Source of the DNA: Bacillus sp. T33-2
GTDB lineage: Bacteria > Bacillota > Bacilli > Bacillales > Cytobacillaceae
NCBI RefSeq assembly: GCF_002860205.1
Contig: NZ_PGVB01000029.1
Location: 124,001 to 188,000 of the forward strand
Length of the DNA stretch: 64,000 nt
Direction of reading: 5' to 3'
Position numbers and translations under genes: made by a program. Shown one piece after another: positions 56,713-64,000 of this stretch (the stretch's first letter is position 1; every line of letters begins with the position of its first letter). The notes below the pieces were generated by a model, which saw only the letters and a list, made by a program, of their open reading frames with translations, ran no database searches and was not told the DNA's origin.

Positions 56713-57075
56713 ATGAATCGCAATCCAATCATTCCGTTCGTGCTCATCATGGTATTCGGCATTGGGCTGATGTTCCTGCTGTCTTTTAAAGGCCTGGGGG
56801 ATGCCGAACAGGCAGCAGAAGAGAAAAAGGACGGAGGCAAAACGGAACAAGCTGCAAAAGCGGACCCGGAAGACATATATAAAACAACATGTGCAGCCTG
56901 CCATGGTGACCAATACCAGGGTGTATCCGGCCCTGCCTTAAAAGGTGTCGGCGACAAATACTCCAAGGATGAAATCAAGGATATCCTTGTTAACGGGACA
57001 AAAGGCGGAATGCCAGGAGGACTCGTTAAGGGAAATGAAGAAAAAATGGCAGAATGGCTGACTACTTTAAAATAA
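56713..57075 (+). CDS. cccA: Cytochrome c550, membrane-anchored
   Basis: The 120-residue protein has an N-terminal anchor (PFVLIMVFGIGLMFLLSF, about residues 8-25), a charged linker and a class I cytochrome c domain with heme motif CAACH (about residues 60-64) and a Met ligand in GGMPGG. It carries electrons outside the membrane. GAGGAGGGG precedes the ATG. Confidence 0.95.
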   Translation: MNRNPIIPFVLIMVFGIGLMFLLSFKGLGDAEQAAEEKKDGGKTEQAAKADPEDIYKTTCAACHGDQYQGVSGPALKGVGDKYSKDEIKDILVNGTKGGMPGGLVKGNEEKMAEWLTTLK

Positions 57076-57095
57076 AATATTCATAGTGATGGATG

Positions 57096-57125
57096 GTCCT
57101 TTGCATCTGCAGGGGACTTTTTTTA
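57096..57125 (+). terminator. Terminator after cccA
   Basis: GTCCTTTGCA (57096-57105) pairs fully with TGCAGGGGAC (57108-57117) using two G-U pairs, followed by seven T. Confidence 0.85.
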
Positions 57126-57194
57126 TACTTAAATGTAAAGCGCCTGGACAATGGGCGCCAAGATGAAAGTCAGAAATTTTTTAGAAGGTGACAT

Positions 57195-57905
57195 ATGAAC
57201 ACAGAAAAATTGTCAGTCCGTCTTGAGACTGTCGCAAATCATATACCCGAAGGCTACACGCTGGCGGATATAGGGTCAGACCATGCCTATTTGCCGTGCC
57301 ATCTGGTGAAAAAGGGGGCTGTGCCTGCAGCTATTGCCGGTGAAGTCGCGGAAGGCCCTTATCAGTCAGCGTTAAAGCAGGTTCAATATGAAGGGTTGAC
57401 CGATAAAATAAAAGTAAGAAAAGGCGACGGCCTGGAAGTGGTCGAGCCGGGCGAGGCAGACTGCATCTCGATTGCAGGAATGGGAGGAGCACTGATAGCA
57501 AGCATTCTTGAAAATGGAAAAGCGAAGGTTGCAGGCGTGAAAAAGCTCGTTTTACAGCCAAATATCGGTTCGTCAGCAGTCAGGAGCTGGTTGATAGACA
57601 ATGGCTGGGAGCTTGTCGCAGAAGAAATCATAAAGGAAGACGGCAAGATTTATGAAATTCTTGCTGCTGAAAAAGGGTCTCCCCTAAGCGCGTACAGTGA
57701 CAGAATGAAAAGAGATATATTGTTCGGGCCGTTTTTACTAAAAGACCGAAATCCGGTTTTCCTTGAAAAATGGCAGTCAGAAAAAGCAAACTGGGAGAGG
57801 ATATTGAAATCGCTCGAATCAGCCGGGAAAAATGATGAAACAGTCCAGAAACGGAACGAGCTTTCAGAAAAAATTCAAATGGCGGAGGAGATTTTACAGC
57901 AATGA
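57195..57905 (+). CDS. trmK: tRNA (adenine-22-N1)-methyltransferase
   Basis: The 236-residue enzyme makes m1A22 in tRNA. It has the SAM motif LADIGSDHAYLPCHL (about residues 23-37), the catalytic region SIAGMGGALI, and the C-terminal coiled coil. AGAAGGTG lies before the ATG. It overlaps yqfO by 4 bases. Confidence 0.96.
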   Translation: MNTEKLSVRLETVANHIPEGYTLADIGSDHAYLPCHLVKKGAVPAAIAGEVAEGPYQSALKQVQYEGLTDKIKVRKGDGLEVVEPGEADCISIAGMGGALIASILENGKAKVAGVKKLVLQPNIGSSAVRSWLIDNGWELVAEEIIKEDGKIYEILAAEKGSPLSAYSDRMKRDILFGPFLLKDRNPVFLEKWQSEKANWERILKSLESAGKNDETVQKRNELSEKIQMAEEILQQ

Positions 57906-59017
57906 AAACAGTAAACGGCCATGAAATCATCCATTTATTTGAACAGTATTCACCTAAAGGACTAGCGATGGAAGGAGACAAAATCGGGCTCCAGGTTGGA
58001 GCATTGAATATACCGGTCAAAAACGTCATGATTGCCCTTGATGTTTTGGAGGAAGTGGTCGATGAGGCAATCGAGAAGGATGTACAGCTGATCATAGCCC
58101 ACCATCCGCCTATTTTTCGGCCGCTGCAAAAGATTTCGACCGATTCGTCTTCGGGCAGGATCATTTCTAAGCTGATCAAGAATGATATTGCCGTTTATGC
58201 GGCCCATACCAATCTGGATGTGGCGGCAGGCGGAGTAAATGACCTTTTGGCTGATGCCATCGGCCTGGAAAATCAGGAAGTGCTGGTCCCGACTTATGAG
58301 GGAAAGCTAAAAAAATTAGTTGTATTTGTCCCAGGGGAAAATGCAGAAGAAGTTAGGGAAGCAATTGGCCGTGCCGGGGCTGGTGCTATCGGCAATTACA
58401 GCCATTGTTCTTTTTCAGCGCAAGGAACGGGCAGATTCCTGCCGGGAGAAAACACGAACCCCCATATAGGGCAAAAGGGGAAGCTTGAAGAAGTACATGA
58501 AATAAGGATTGAGACTGTCTTTCCAGAAAGCCTGCAAAAGACCGTAATAAACTCCATGCTGAAAGCACACCCGTACGAAGAGGTTGCGTATGATATTTAT
58601 CCGCTTGAAAACAAGGGCCATTCACTCGGTTTGGGGAAAATTGGCACCATCAAGGAAATGACACTGGAGGAGTTTGCCGGCCACGTCAAAAAAACGTTGG
58701 ATGTTGAGGCTGTTCGTGTTGTCGGGGATTTAGGAGCAACTGTGAAAAAGGTCGCAATCATGGGCGGTGATGGAGGAAAGTATTACCATCAGGCTAAATT
58801 TCGCGGTGCCGATGTATATGTTACAGGGGACATTTACTACCATACGGCCCATGATGCCATGCTGGCGGGATTAAATATGGTAGACCCGGGCCACAACGTG
58901 GAAAAGGTCATGAAAAAGGGAGTTGCGGATGTTCTATCAAAAATGTGCAATGATAGAGGATACGATCTTAATATATTTCCATCCGAAATTCATACGGATC
59001 CGTTTCTGTTTATCTAG
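57902..59017 (+). CDS. yqfO: NIF3-like dinuclear metal centre protein YqfO
   Basis: The 371-residue protein is the long form of NIF3: an N-terminal half with metal site IIAHHPPIF and AAHTNLD, an inserted CutA-like domain (about residues 130-230), and a C-terminal half with TGDIYYHTAHDAM. A GTP cyclohydrolase-like or metal-handling role has been proposed for the family and is not settled. It is coupled to trmK through ATGA. Confidence 0.93.
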   Translation: MKTVNGHEIIHLFEQYSPKGLAMEGDKIGLQVGALNIPVKNVMIALDVLEEVVDEAIEKDVQLIIAHHPPIFRPLQKISTDSSSGRIISKLIKNDIAVYAAHTNLDVAAGGVNDLLADAIGLENQEVLVPTYEGKLKKLVVFVPGENAEEVREAIGRAGAGAIGNYSHCSFSAQGTGRFLPGENTNPHIGQKGKLEEVHEIRIETVFPESLQKTVINSMLKAHPYEEVAYDIYPLENKGHSLGLGKIGTIKEMTLEEFAGHVKKTLDVEAVRVVGDLGATVKKVAIMGGDGGKYYHQAKFRGADVYVTGDIYYHTAHDAMLAGLNMVDPGHNVEKVMKKGVADVLSKMCNDRGYDLNIFPSEIHTDPFLFI

Positions 59018-59032
59018 AAAGAAACGTGAAAA

Positions 59033-59062
59033 AAGACCGGCCCAGCGATGGACCGGTCTTGC
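59033..59062. terminator. Terminator between yqfO and ispH
   Basis: AAGACCGG (59033-59040) pairs with CCGGTCTT (59053-59060). T-rich sequence lies on both sides, so it can serve both convergent genes. Confidence 0.8.
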
Positions 59063-59066
59063 AATT

Positions 59067-60020
59067 TTAAACACTTGCTTCCGCTTTTTTCACCTTAGGC
59101 AGAATTTTGCTGAGCGGGACTTTTTTCTCGAGATGCCAGGTCAATTCATCGGCCGGATCGAACTGCTCAAGGAATGTGATGACTTCTTTAGTTATCGGGG
59201 TTGGAGTAGACGCGCCTGCCGTAACGGCAACTGTCTCGGCGCCCTTAAGCCAGTCGAGGTTTAATTCTGAAATGTCGGCAATCCTGTATGCCCTCGTTCC
59301 GGCAATCTCTTCAGAGACTTGTGCAAGACGGTTGGAGTTATTGCTTTTTGGGTCGCCTACTACTATTAAAACATCAGCCTCTTTTGCCTGTTCCGCAACT
59401 GCTTCCTGGCGTACCTGGGTTGCGAGGCAGATTTCCTTGTGCACCTCAGCGTGAGGAAACTTCTCTTTCACTTTTTGCATGATATCTGCTACGTCCCATT
59501 GGCTCATGGTTGTCTGGTTTGTCACAATTAGCTTCTCTGCATTCAGGTCCAGAGCTTCTACGTCGGCTGCGGTTTCCACAAGATGGACAATGCCCGGGGC
59601 TACCCCTACAGCACCTTCAGGCTCCGGATGGCCTTTTTTGCCAATGTAGATCACCTGGAAACCTTCTTTTTCCTTTTCACGGATCAGGTCATGCGTTTTC
59701 GTCACATCAGGGCATGTTGCGTCAATTGAAACGAGTCCTTTTTTTTGAGCGAGCTCGCGCACTTCGGGGGAAATCCCGTGTGCAGTGAAAATGACCGTGC
59801 CTCCGTCCACTTTTTCAAGAATTTCCCTTCGGTTATTTCCGTCGAGCGTGATGATTCCCTCTTCGGCAAACGCGTCTGTAACATGCTTGTTATGGACAAT
59901 CATCCCGAGTATATATATAGGTCTTGGAAGTGATTTATCGAGAGCCGCGTTCCTGGCTATGACCATGGCGTCAACAACACCATAGCAATACCCCCGCGGT
60001 GATATTTTAATGACTTTCAT
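59067..60020 (-). CDS. ispH: 4-hydroxy-3-methylbut-2-enyl diphosphate reductase
   Basis: The 317-residue iron-sulfur enzyme does the last step of the MEP isoprenoid pathway. The three cluster Cys are in PRGYCYGV (about residue 12), DATCPDVTK (about 96) and EICLATQVR (about 196); FTAHGISP and TTMSQWD are also conserved. AGGAGG-like GGATCACTTC precedes the ATG. Confidence 0.97.
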   Translation of the reverse strand: MKVIKISPRGYCYGVVDAMVIARNAALDKSLPRPIYILGMIVHNKHVTDAFAEEGIITLDGNNRREILEKVDGGTVIFTAHGISPEVRELAQKKGLVSIDATCPDVTKTHDLIREKEKEGFQVIYIGKKGHPEPEGAVGVAPGIVHLVETAADVEALDLNAEKLIVTNQTTMSQWDVADIMQKVKEKFPHAEVHKEICLATQVRQEAVAEQAKEADVLIVVGDPKSNNSNRLAQVSEEIAGTRAYRIADISELNLDWLKGAETVAVTAGASTPTPITKEVITFLEQFDPADELTWHLEKKVPLSKILPKVKKAEASV

Positions 60021-60058
60021 GAAGTGATCCTCCTATAGAATCCTCTATTTCTATTTAT

Positions 60059-60087
60059 ATTATATAAAACTTGTCAACAGATTACAA
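60059..60087 (-). promoter_or_regulatory. Promoter of ispH
   Basis: On the minus strand TTGTAA, 17 bases, TATAAT. A TTGACA overlaps the spacer, giving an alternative -35 with poor spacing. Confidence 0.6.
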
Positions 60088-60128
60088 AAATCACTTTTAG
60101 GGAAGGAGGATAAGTGCAACGGAAAGGG

Positions 60129-60824
60129 TTAAAAGAACAGCTTGGGTGCGGCAGCTGGCACGGAAGCCTTTGAAGAACTTTTTGAACTTTTCGAATTGGA
60201 ACTTTTTGAACCTTTTGACGAGTTTTTTGCAGAATCTTTCACGGAACCTTTGGCAGAACCTTTAACAGAACCTTTAACAGAACCTGCTTTTGCATATGCT
60301 TTTCGGTTGCCGGCTGTCGCGGCTTTCTTCTTGTTACTCTGGGTTTTCACTTTTTTTGCTGTTTTGTTATTTTTTTTCACCGTCGGGTTTTCCTCTTCTT
60401 TCCCGGTGTCACTATCTTCACCGTTGTTATTGTCGTCAGGTACATCTTTCAGCCCTTTGTACAGTTTCCACATGGCAGGAAGGTTTCGGACAAGGGGGCC
60501 GTACTGCTGAATCATCGGAGCAATCTGCTGGGCTGTCTTTAATACATTCTGGGTATTGTTGAGAAATCCTGTGATGGCACCCGGATTGCCCAGGGACTTA
60601 AGCAGCGAGCCCCCGCCTGCTCCATGGGCTGCCCCTGGAAACCCGCCCATTGCTCCAGTCTGGCTGCCTTTTCCAAGGAGCTTTGCCAGCAGCCCGCCAC
60701 TTTGTTTCGCGCTTCCCATCGGCGGCCCAAACATCCCTGGTCCGTTCATCGGGGGCCTTATCCCTGGACCAATAAAGCGGGGGCCCATTCCGGCGTGCAT
60801 TGGCATTCGTGGTCCTAGCGGCAT
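60129..60824 (-). CDS. yqfQ: YqfQ/VrrA family protein
   Basis: The 231-residue protein has a Pro/Met/Gly-rich start (GPRMPMHAGMGPRF), a helical middle (NNTQNVLKTAQQIAPMIQQYG), an acidic stretch, and a Lys/Ser-rich repeat tail. This is the pattern of YqfQ, whose B. anthracis form is VrrA, named for a variable 12-bp repeat. ATG at 60824 is 7 bases after AGGAGG. Function unknown; links to the spore have been suggested for relatives. Confidence 0.87.
   Translation of the reverse strand: MPLGPRMPMHAGMGPRFIGPGIRPPMNGPGMFGPPMGSAKQSGGLLAKLLGKGSQTGAMGGFPGAAHGAGGGSLLKSLGNPGAITGFLNNTQNVLKTAQQIAPMIQQYGPLVRNLPAMWKLYKGLKDVPDDNNNGEDSDTGKEEENPTVKKNNKTAKKVKTQSNKKKAATAGNRKAYAKAGSVKGSVKGSAKGSVKDSAKNSSKGSKSSNSKSSKSSSKASVPAAAPKLFF
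60232..60291 (-). repeat. 12-bp tandem repeat in the yqfQ tail
   Basis: Units of 12 bases starting GAACCT (GAATCT in the first, plus-strand reading) begin at 60232, 60244, 60256, 60268 and 60280. The units at 60256 and 60268 are identical. On the coding strand they give the four-residue repeat G-S-V/A-K. The unit length equals that of the B. anthracis vrrA repeat. Confidence 0.8.
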
Positions 60825-60962
60825 ACATTTACCTCCTTCCAAAATATCTTTCATATTAGATTATGCATTTATCAACTATCGGTCTAAGTAATGAGCGGAA
60901 TTGGATAAACAGGGAAAGTTATCTTGCGCAAAAGGAAAAGATAAAGATAAAAGAGAACAGGA

Positions 60963-60992
60963 TTGGAGATTTTTGAAGATCTTTATTATAAT
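60963..60992 (+). promoter_or_regulatory. SigA-type promoter of cshB
   Basis: TTGGAG (60963-60968), 18 bases, perfect TATAAT (60987-60992), 79 bases before the start. Confidence 0.6.
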
Positions 60993-61071
60993 TACATGAT
61001 GGACATGCCCGGGAGCCTGGATGATAAGTTTCGCCTACGGCCAGGCGGGCCACTGCAAAGGAGTTTTTAAT

Positions 61072-62385
61072 ATGAATACAACAAAGTTTGAAAGCTATGA
61101 TTTTAAGCCATTTATCATTAATGCTGTTAAGCAGCTGGGCTTTTTTGAACCAACAGATATCCAGAAGCGGCTGATTCCTGCTGTTTTAAAAGGAGAAAGT
61201 GCAATCGGCCATTCACAGACAGGCACCGGGAAAACACATGCCTACATTTTGCCGATCATTGAACGCATCCATCCTTCCCGCCAGGAAGTGCAGGCGGTGA
61301 TCACAGCACCGACAAGGGAGCTGGCCAGCCAGATATACCAGGAAATATTGAAGATAACCGAACATGCCGCAAAGGATCAAGAAATTTCCGCAAGGCTGTT
61401 CATTGGCGGCACAGATAAACAAAGAACGATTGAAAGGCTTAAAACACAGCCTCAGATCGTGGTCGGAACACCAGGAAGAATCAATGATTTGGTAAAAGAA
61501 CAGGCGCTGTTTGTCCATACAACTTCCATGCTTGTTATCGATGAAGCAGATTTAATGCTTGACATGGGTTTTTTGGAGGATATCGACCAATTTGCCGGAA
61601 AAATGCCGGAGGAATTGCAGATGCTTGTATTCTCTGCGACTATTCCTGAGAAATTAAAGCCGTTCCTGAAGAAATATATGGAGAATCCAAAATATGTCCA
61701 TGTTGACCCCGAGCAGGCGACTGCAGAAAAAATTGAGCACTGGTTGATACCGTCAAGGCACCGTGATAAAATCACACTGGTACACTCAAGCGTTACAGTG
61801 TTCAATCCTTATCTGGCCATCATTTTTGCCAATACAAAAAAGAAGGTGGACGAGGTTGCCGACGGCCTGCTGGACAAGGGGCTGAAGGTCGGCAGGATAC
61901 ATGGGGATTTAACTCCAAGGGAACGAAAACGGATGATGAAGCAGGTCAGGGACCTGGAATATCAATATATAGTCGCCACGGACCTTGCTGCCAGGGGAAT
62001 TGACATCCAGGGTGTCAGCCATGTCATCAATTACGAACTTCCATCAGACCTTGATTTTTATATACACCGGGTTGGCAGGACGGCGCGTGCAGGTTATTCC
62101 GGAATTGCACTTACCATATATGACCCGTCAGATGAAGACGCTTTGAATAGGCTTGAAAAAATGGGGCTGGAATTTAAAAATGTCGATCTCCAAAATGGCG
62201 AATGGGTCGAGCTGGGTCACAGAAACAGACGGCAAAAACGGAAGAAGCAAGATGGGGAAGCCGAGGCACAAGCGAAATCAATGGTGCGCAAGCCGAAGAA
62301 AGTCAAGCCAGGTTACAAAAAGAAGATGCAGGCAGATCTTGAGAAAATCAAGAAGCGGCAAAACCGTCTTAAAAAAAAGAAATAA
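61072..62385 (+). CDS. cshB: DEAD-box RNA helicase CshB
   Basis: The 437-residue helicase has motif I SQTGTGKT (about residues 47-54), Ia PTRELA, DEAD in VIDEADLML (about 148), SAT, and [10 protein letters not shown], then a Lys/Arg-rich tail for RNA binding. CshB unwinds RNA in the cold and acts with the degradosome and ribosome assembly. AAAGGAG precedes the ATG at 61072; the frame opens 17 codons upstream. Confidence 0.96.
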   Translation: MNTTKFESYDFKPFIINAVKQLGFFEPTDIQKRLIPAVLKGESAIGHSQTGTGKTHAYILPIIERIHPSRQEVQAVITAPTRELASQIYQEILKITEHAAKDQEISARLFIGGTDKQRTIERLKTQPQIVVGTPGRINDLVKEQALFVHTTSMLVIDEADLMLDMGFLEDIDQFAGKMPEELQMLVFSATIPEKLKPFLKKYMENPKYVHVDPEQATAEKIEHWLIPSRHRDKITLVHSSVTVFNPYLAIIFANTKKKVDEVADGLLDKGLKVGRIHGDLTPRERKRMMKQVRDLEYQYIVATDLAARGIDIQGVSHVINYELPSDLDFYIHRVGRTARAGYSGIALTIYDPSDEDALNRLEKMGLEFKNVDLQNGEWVELGHRNRRQKRKKQDGEAEAQAKSMVRKPKKVKPGYKKKMQADLEKIKKRQNRLKKKK

Positions 62386-62414
62386 ATAGCTTTTTGAGGA
62401 GAGGGAGAGATAAT

Positions 62415-63317
62415 ATGTTGAAAATTGGTTCACACGTATCAATGAGCGGCAAAAAGATGCTGCTTGCTGCAAGTGAGGAAGCAGTTTCATATGGCGCGAA
62501 CACATTTATGATCTATACAGGGGCACCACAAAACACAAGACGGAAAAAAATTGAGGACCTTAACATTGAAGCCGGGCGCAGGCACATGGAAGCAAACGGC
62601 ATTGATGACATCGTCGTCCACGCGCCTTATATCATTAACATAGGAAATAGTTCAAATCCGGACACATTTGAGCTGGGCGTCCGTTTTTTACGTTCTGAAA
62701 TTGAACGGACTGAGGCTATTGGAGCAAAACAAATTGTTTTGCATCCGGGTGCCCATGTGGGAGCAGGAACAGATGAAGGCATCAAAAAAATCGTTGAAGG
62801 GCTGAATGAAGTTTTAACTGGAAAGGAAAATCTCCAAATAGCCCTGGAAACAATGGCGGGAAAAGGATCGGAATGCGGAAAATCGTTTGAGGAACTGGCC
62901 ATGATCATGGATGGCGTGGTATATAGCGATAAACTCTCAGTCTGCTTTGACACCTGCCACACCCATGATGCCGGATATGATATCGTCAATGATTTTGACG
63001 GGGTTCTGAATGAATTTGATAAAATAATCGGTCTTGACCGCTTAAAAGTGCTTCATATCAATGACAGCAAGAATGCCAGGGGAATGAGGAAGGACAGGCA
63101 CGCCAACATTGGTTTCGGGGAAATCGGGTTTGAAGCGCTAAACTATATTGTGCACCACCCGCAGCTTGAATCGGTGCCAAAGATCCTTGAAACCCCTTAT
63201 GTAGGTGAAGATAAAAAGAATCAGCGGCCTCCTTATGGGCATGAAATTACAATGCTCCGGAACAAAAAATTTGAGGACAATCTGATGGATATCATCATGA
63301 TGAGCCAACCAGTATAG
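62415..63317 (+). CDS. nfo: Endonuclease IV
   Basis: The 300-residue AP endonuclease of the xylose isomerase-like fold cuts 5' of abasic sites and is important in spore outgrowth. Metal ligands are in [44 protein letters not shown] and HINDSKN. GAGGAGAGGGAGAG precedes the ATG. It follows cshB by 29 bases. Confidence 0.97.
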   Translation: MLKIGSHVSMSGKKMLLAASEEAVSYGANTFMIYTGAPQNTRRKKIEDLNIEAGRRHMEANGIDDIVVHAPYIINIGNSSNPDTFELGVRFLRSEIERTEAIGAKQIVLHPGAHVGAGTDEGIKKIVEGLNEVLTGKENLQIALETMAGKGSECGKSFEELAMIMDGVVYSDKLSVCFDTCHTHDAGYDIVNDFDGVLNEFDKIIGLDRLKVLHINDSKNARGMRKDRHANIGFGEIGFEALNYIVHHPQLESVPKILETPYVGEDKKNQRPPYGHEITMLRNKKFEDNLMDIIMMSQPV

Positions 63318-63350
63318 TTTCGATTCTTTCCTGTAACGTGGCAATAAAGG

Positions 63351-63387
63351 AAAAAAGCTGTGAGCTTTCGCCGTCACAGCTTTTTTC
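63351..63387. terminator. Bidirectional terminator between nfo and yqfT
   Basis: AAAAAAGCTGTGA (63351-63363) pairs with TCACAGCTTTTTT (63374-63386), giving T runs in both directions. Confidence 0.9.
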
Positions 63388-63396
63388 AATGTATAT

Positions 63397-63663
63397 TCAT
63401 TGTTGGCTGTTCTTTGTAAACTGAATAAATAACTTGTTGACCTGTTTTGCAGTAGCCGGCCCAGCTATTCTTGCAATTTCTTTTATTAAAGCGGTTCTTT
63501 CTTCATTACTAAAAATATTGACTTGTTTTCCCCGTAAGTATTCAGCGATTTTTTTTGCCTGGGCCTTGTTGATTGATATATCGAACTGTGAGGCATATTT
63601 CAGCAATTCTTCAGCTGTGATTGTACTTATTTTATGATTGATAATGTTTTCAAATATTTTCAA
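63397..63663 (-). CDS. yqfT: YqfT family protein (DUF2624)
   Basis: The 88-residue helical protein begins with KIFENIINHKISTITAEELL and has a middle YLRGKQVNIFSNEERTALIKE block seen in Bacillus YqfT. Function unknown. The start is TTG at 63663, 8 bases after AGGAG; the GTG two codons upstream is another possibility. It is convergent with nfo. Confidence 0.85.
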   Translation of the reverse strand: MKIFENIINHKISTITAEELLKYASQFDISINKAQAKKIAEYLRGKQVNIFSNEERTALIKEIARIAGPATAKQVNKLFIQFTKNSQQ

Positions 63664-63766
63664 TCTCACCACTCCTCCCATCTAACTTATGAAAAGAAGC
63701 GATGGTGCGTGACAGCATCCTTCATTATTGTTGAAGCGCTGGTAAAGGTCCCGGTTCTTCTTATGT

Positions 63767-63826
63767 TTTACAATGCGCGAAAGATAAGTTATACTACTCT
63801 ATGTTAAATCGGAATCATTCTTATTT
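63767..63826 (+). promoter_or_regulatory. Promoter with probable Zur box before the metal ABC transporter
   Basis: TTTACA (63767-63772), 17 bases, TATACT (63790-63795). Just downstream, AAATCGGAAT-C-ATTCTTATTT (63806-63826) is an inverted repeat with 8 of 10 arm matches and looks like the Bacillus Zur box. Zinc-loaded Zur there would block transcription. Confidence 0.7.
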
Positions 63827-63841
63827 TGTAGGTGAATATGT

Positions 63842-64000
63842 ATGAAGGACAATAAACCTATTGTCGAAATAATGGATCTTTCGTTCCGCTACGACAAGGA
63901 GATTGTTTTAAAGGACATTAACCTTGAAGTGGACAGGGGTGCGTACCTTGCGGTTGTAGGCCCAAACGGCTCAGGAAAGTCGACACTCCTGAAGCTTATT
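63842..64000 (+). CDS. zurA: Metal (probably zinc) ABC transporter ATP-binding protein, cut by the window edge
   Basis: The first 53 residues are seen, with Walker A GPNGSGKST at about residues 42-50 and the usual DLSFRYDKE-type start. In many Bacillaceae yqfT or nfo is followed by a zinc ABC transporter and the zur gene. The Zur-like box before it supports zinc as substrate; manganese is less likely. ATG at 63842 is 7 bases after AGGTG. The signature and Walker B motifs lie beyond the window. Confidence 0.8.
   Translation, partial: MKDNKPIVEIMDLSFRYDKEIVLKDINLEVDRGAYLAVVGPNGSGKSTLLKLI

Noticed and set aside
60114-60173. 19-codon plus-strand frame after GGAAGGAGGA, antisense to the end of yqfQ
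   Set aside because: The ribosome binding site looks good, but there is no promoter or similarity and it overlaps yqfQ. Too weak to call.
60142-60510. 122-codon plus-strand frame rich in Phe/Glu/Leu
   Set aside because: Antisense of the Lys/Ser repeat tail of yqfQ; composition is a mirror of that repeat.

Overview
The window is a chromosomal segment of an endospore-forming Firmicute of the family Bacillaceae, outside the immediate B. subtilis group. The evidence is gene content and order: from about 7 kb onward it follows the classic Bacillus block sda - yqeG - yqeH - aroE - yqeI - nadD - yqeK - rsfS - yqeM - comER - comEA/EB/EC - yqzM - holA - rpsT - gpr - spoIIP - yqxA - lepA - hemW - hrcA/grpE/dnaK/dnaJ - prmA - rsmE - mtaB - deoC - yqeW - rpsU - yqeY - yqeZ - floA - yqfB/C/D - phoH - pgpH - ybeY - dgkA - era - yqzL - recO - glyS - ccpN - yqfL - yqxD - dnaG - sigA - cccA - trmK - yqfO - ispH - yqfQ - cshB - nfo - yqfT - metal ABC transporter. 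Shine-Dalgarno sequences are strong, TTG and GTG starts are common, and no mobile element, CRISPR array, tRNA or rRNA gene was seen.

Region 1 (1-7 kb) is the least standard. It opens with the end of an unidentified gene, then a cluster of very small ORFs around yrzI (27, 46, 19, 22 and 25 codons) with its own promoter and terminator. An uninterrupted sigK follows (no skin element), then a hotdog thioesterase, a fragment of a HAD phosphatase gene, a CotF-like coat protein, an M3 oligopeptidase, and divergent pssA and psd for phosphatidylethanolamine synthesis. Region 2 (7-19 kb) starts with the sporulation checkpoint gene sda behind a cluster of DnaA boxes, then ribosome-assembly and NAD genes, the late competence operon and the clamp-loader subunit gene holA. 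Region 3 (19-35 kb) holds the sporulation genes gpr and spoIIP, lepA and hemW, the CIRCE-controlled heat-shock operon, RNA and protein methylation enzymes and deoC.

Region 4 (35-47 kb) has rpsU-yqeY, a SigW-type promoter before yqeZ-floA, sporulation genes yqfC/yqfD, and phoH, pgpH, ybeY, dgkA, era and recO. The cytidine deaminase gene normally found between dgkA and era is reduced to a C-terminal relic. Region 5 (47-64 kb) has a glycine T-box before a single-chain glycyl-tRNA synthetase, the CcpN/YqfL carbon-control pair, the primase-sigma A operon, an inserted acyl-CoA dehydrogenase, cytochrome c550, tRNA methyltransferase trmK, ispH, the repeat-bearing yqfQ, the RNA helicase cshB, endonuclease IV, and the start of a probable Zur-controlled zinc transporter.

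The points most worth a second look are the yrzI micro-ORF operon, the cdd relic fused into the era start, the hairpin that covers the yqfC ribosome binding site, a 21-bp periodic intergenic repeat after mtaB, a yqxD gene whose best start codon seems to be ATA, a perfect palindrome over the ccpN -10 region, and clear DnaA, SigW, CIRCE, T-box and Zur signals.
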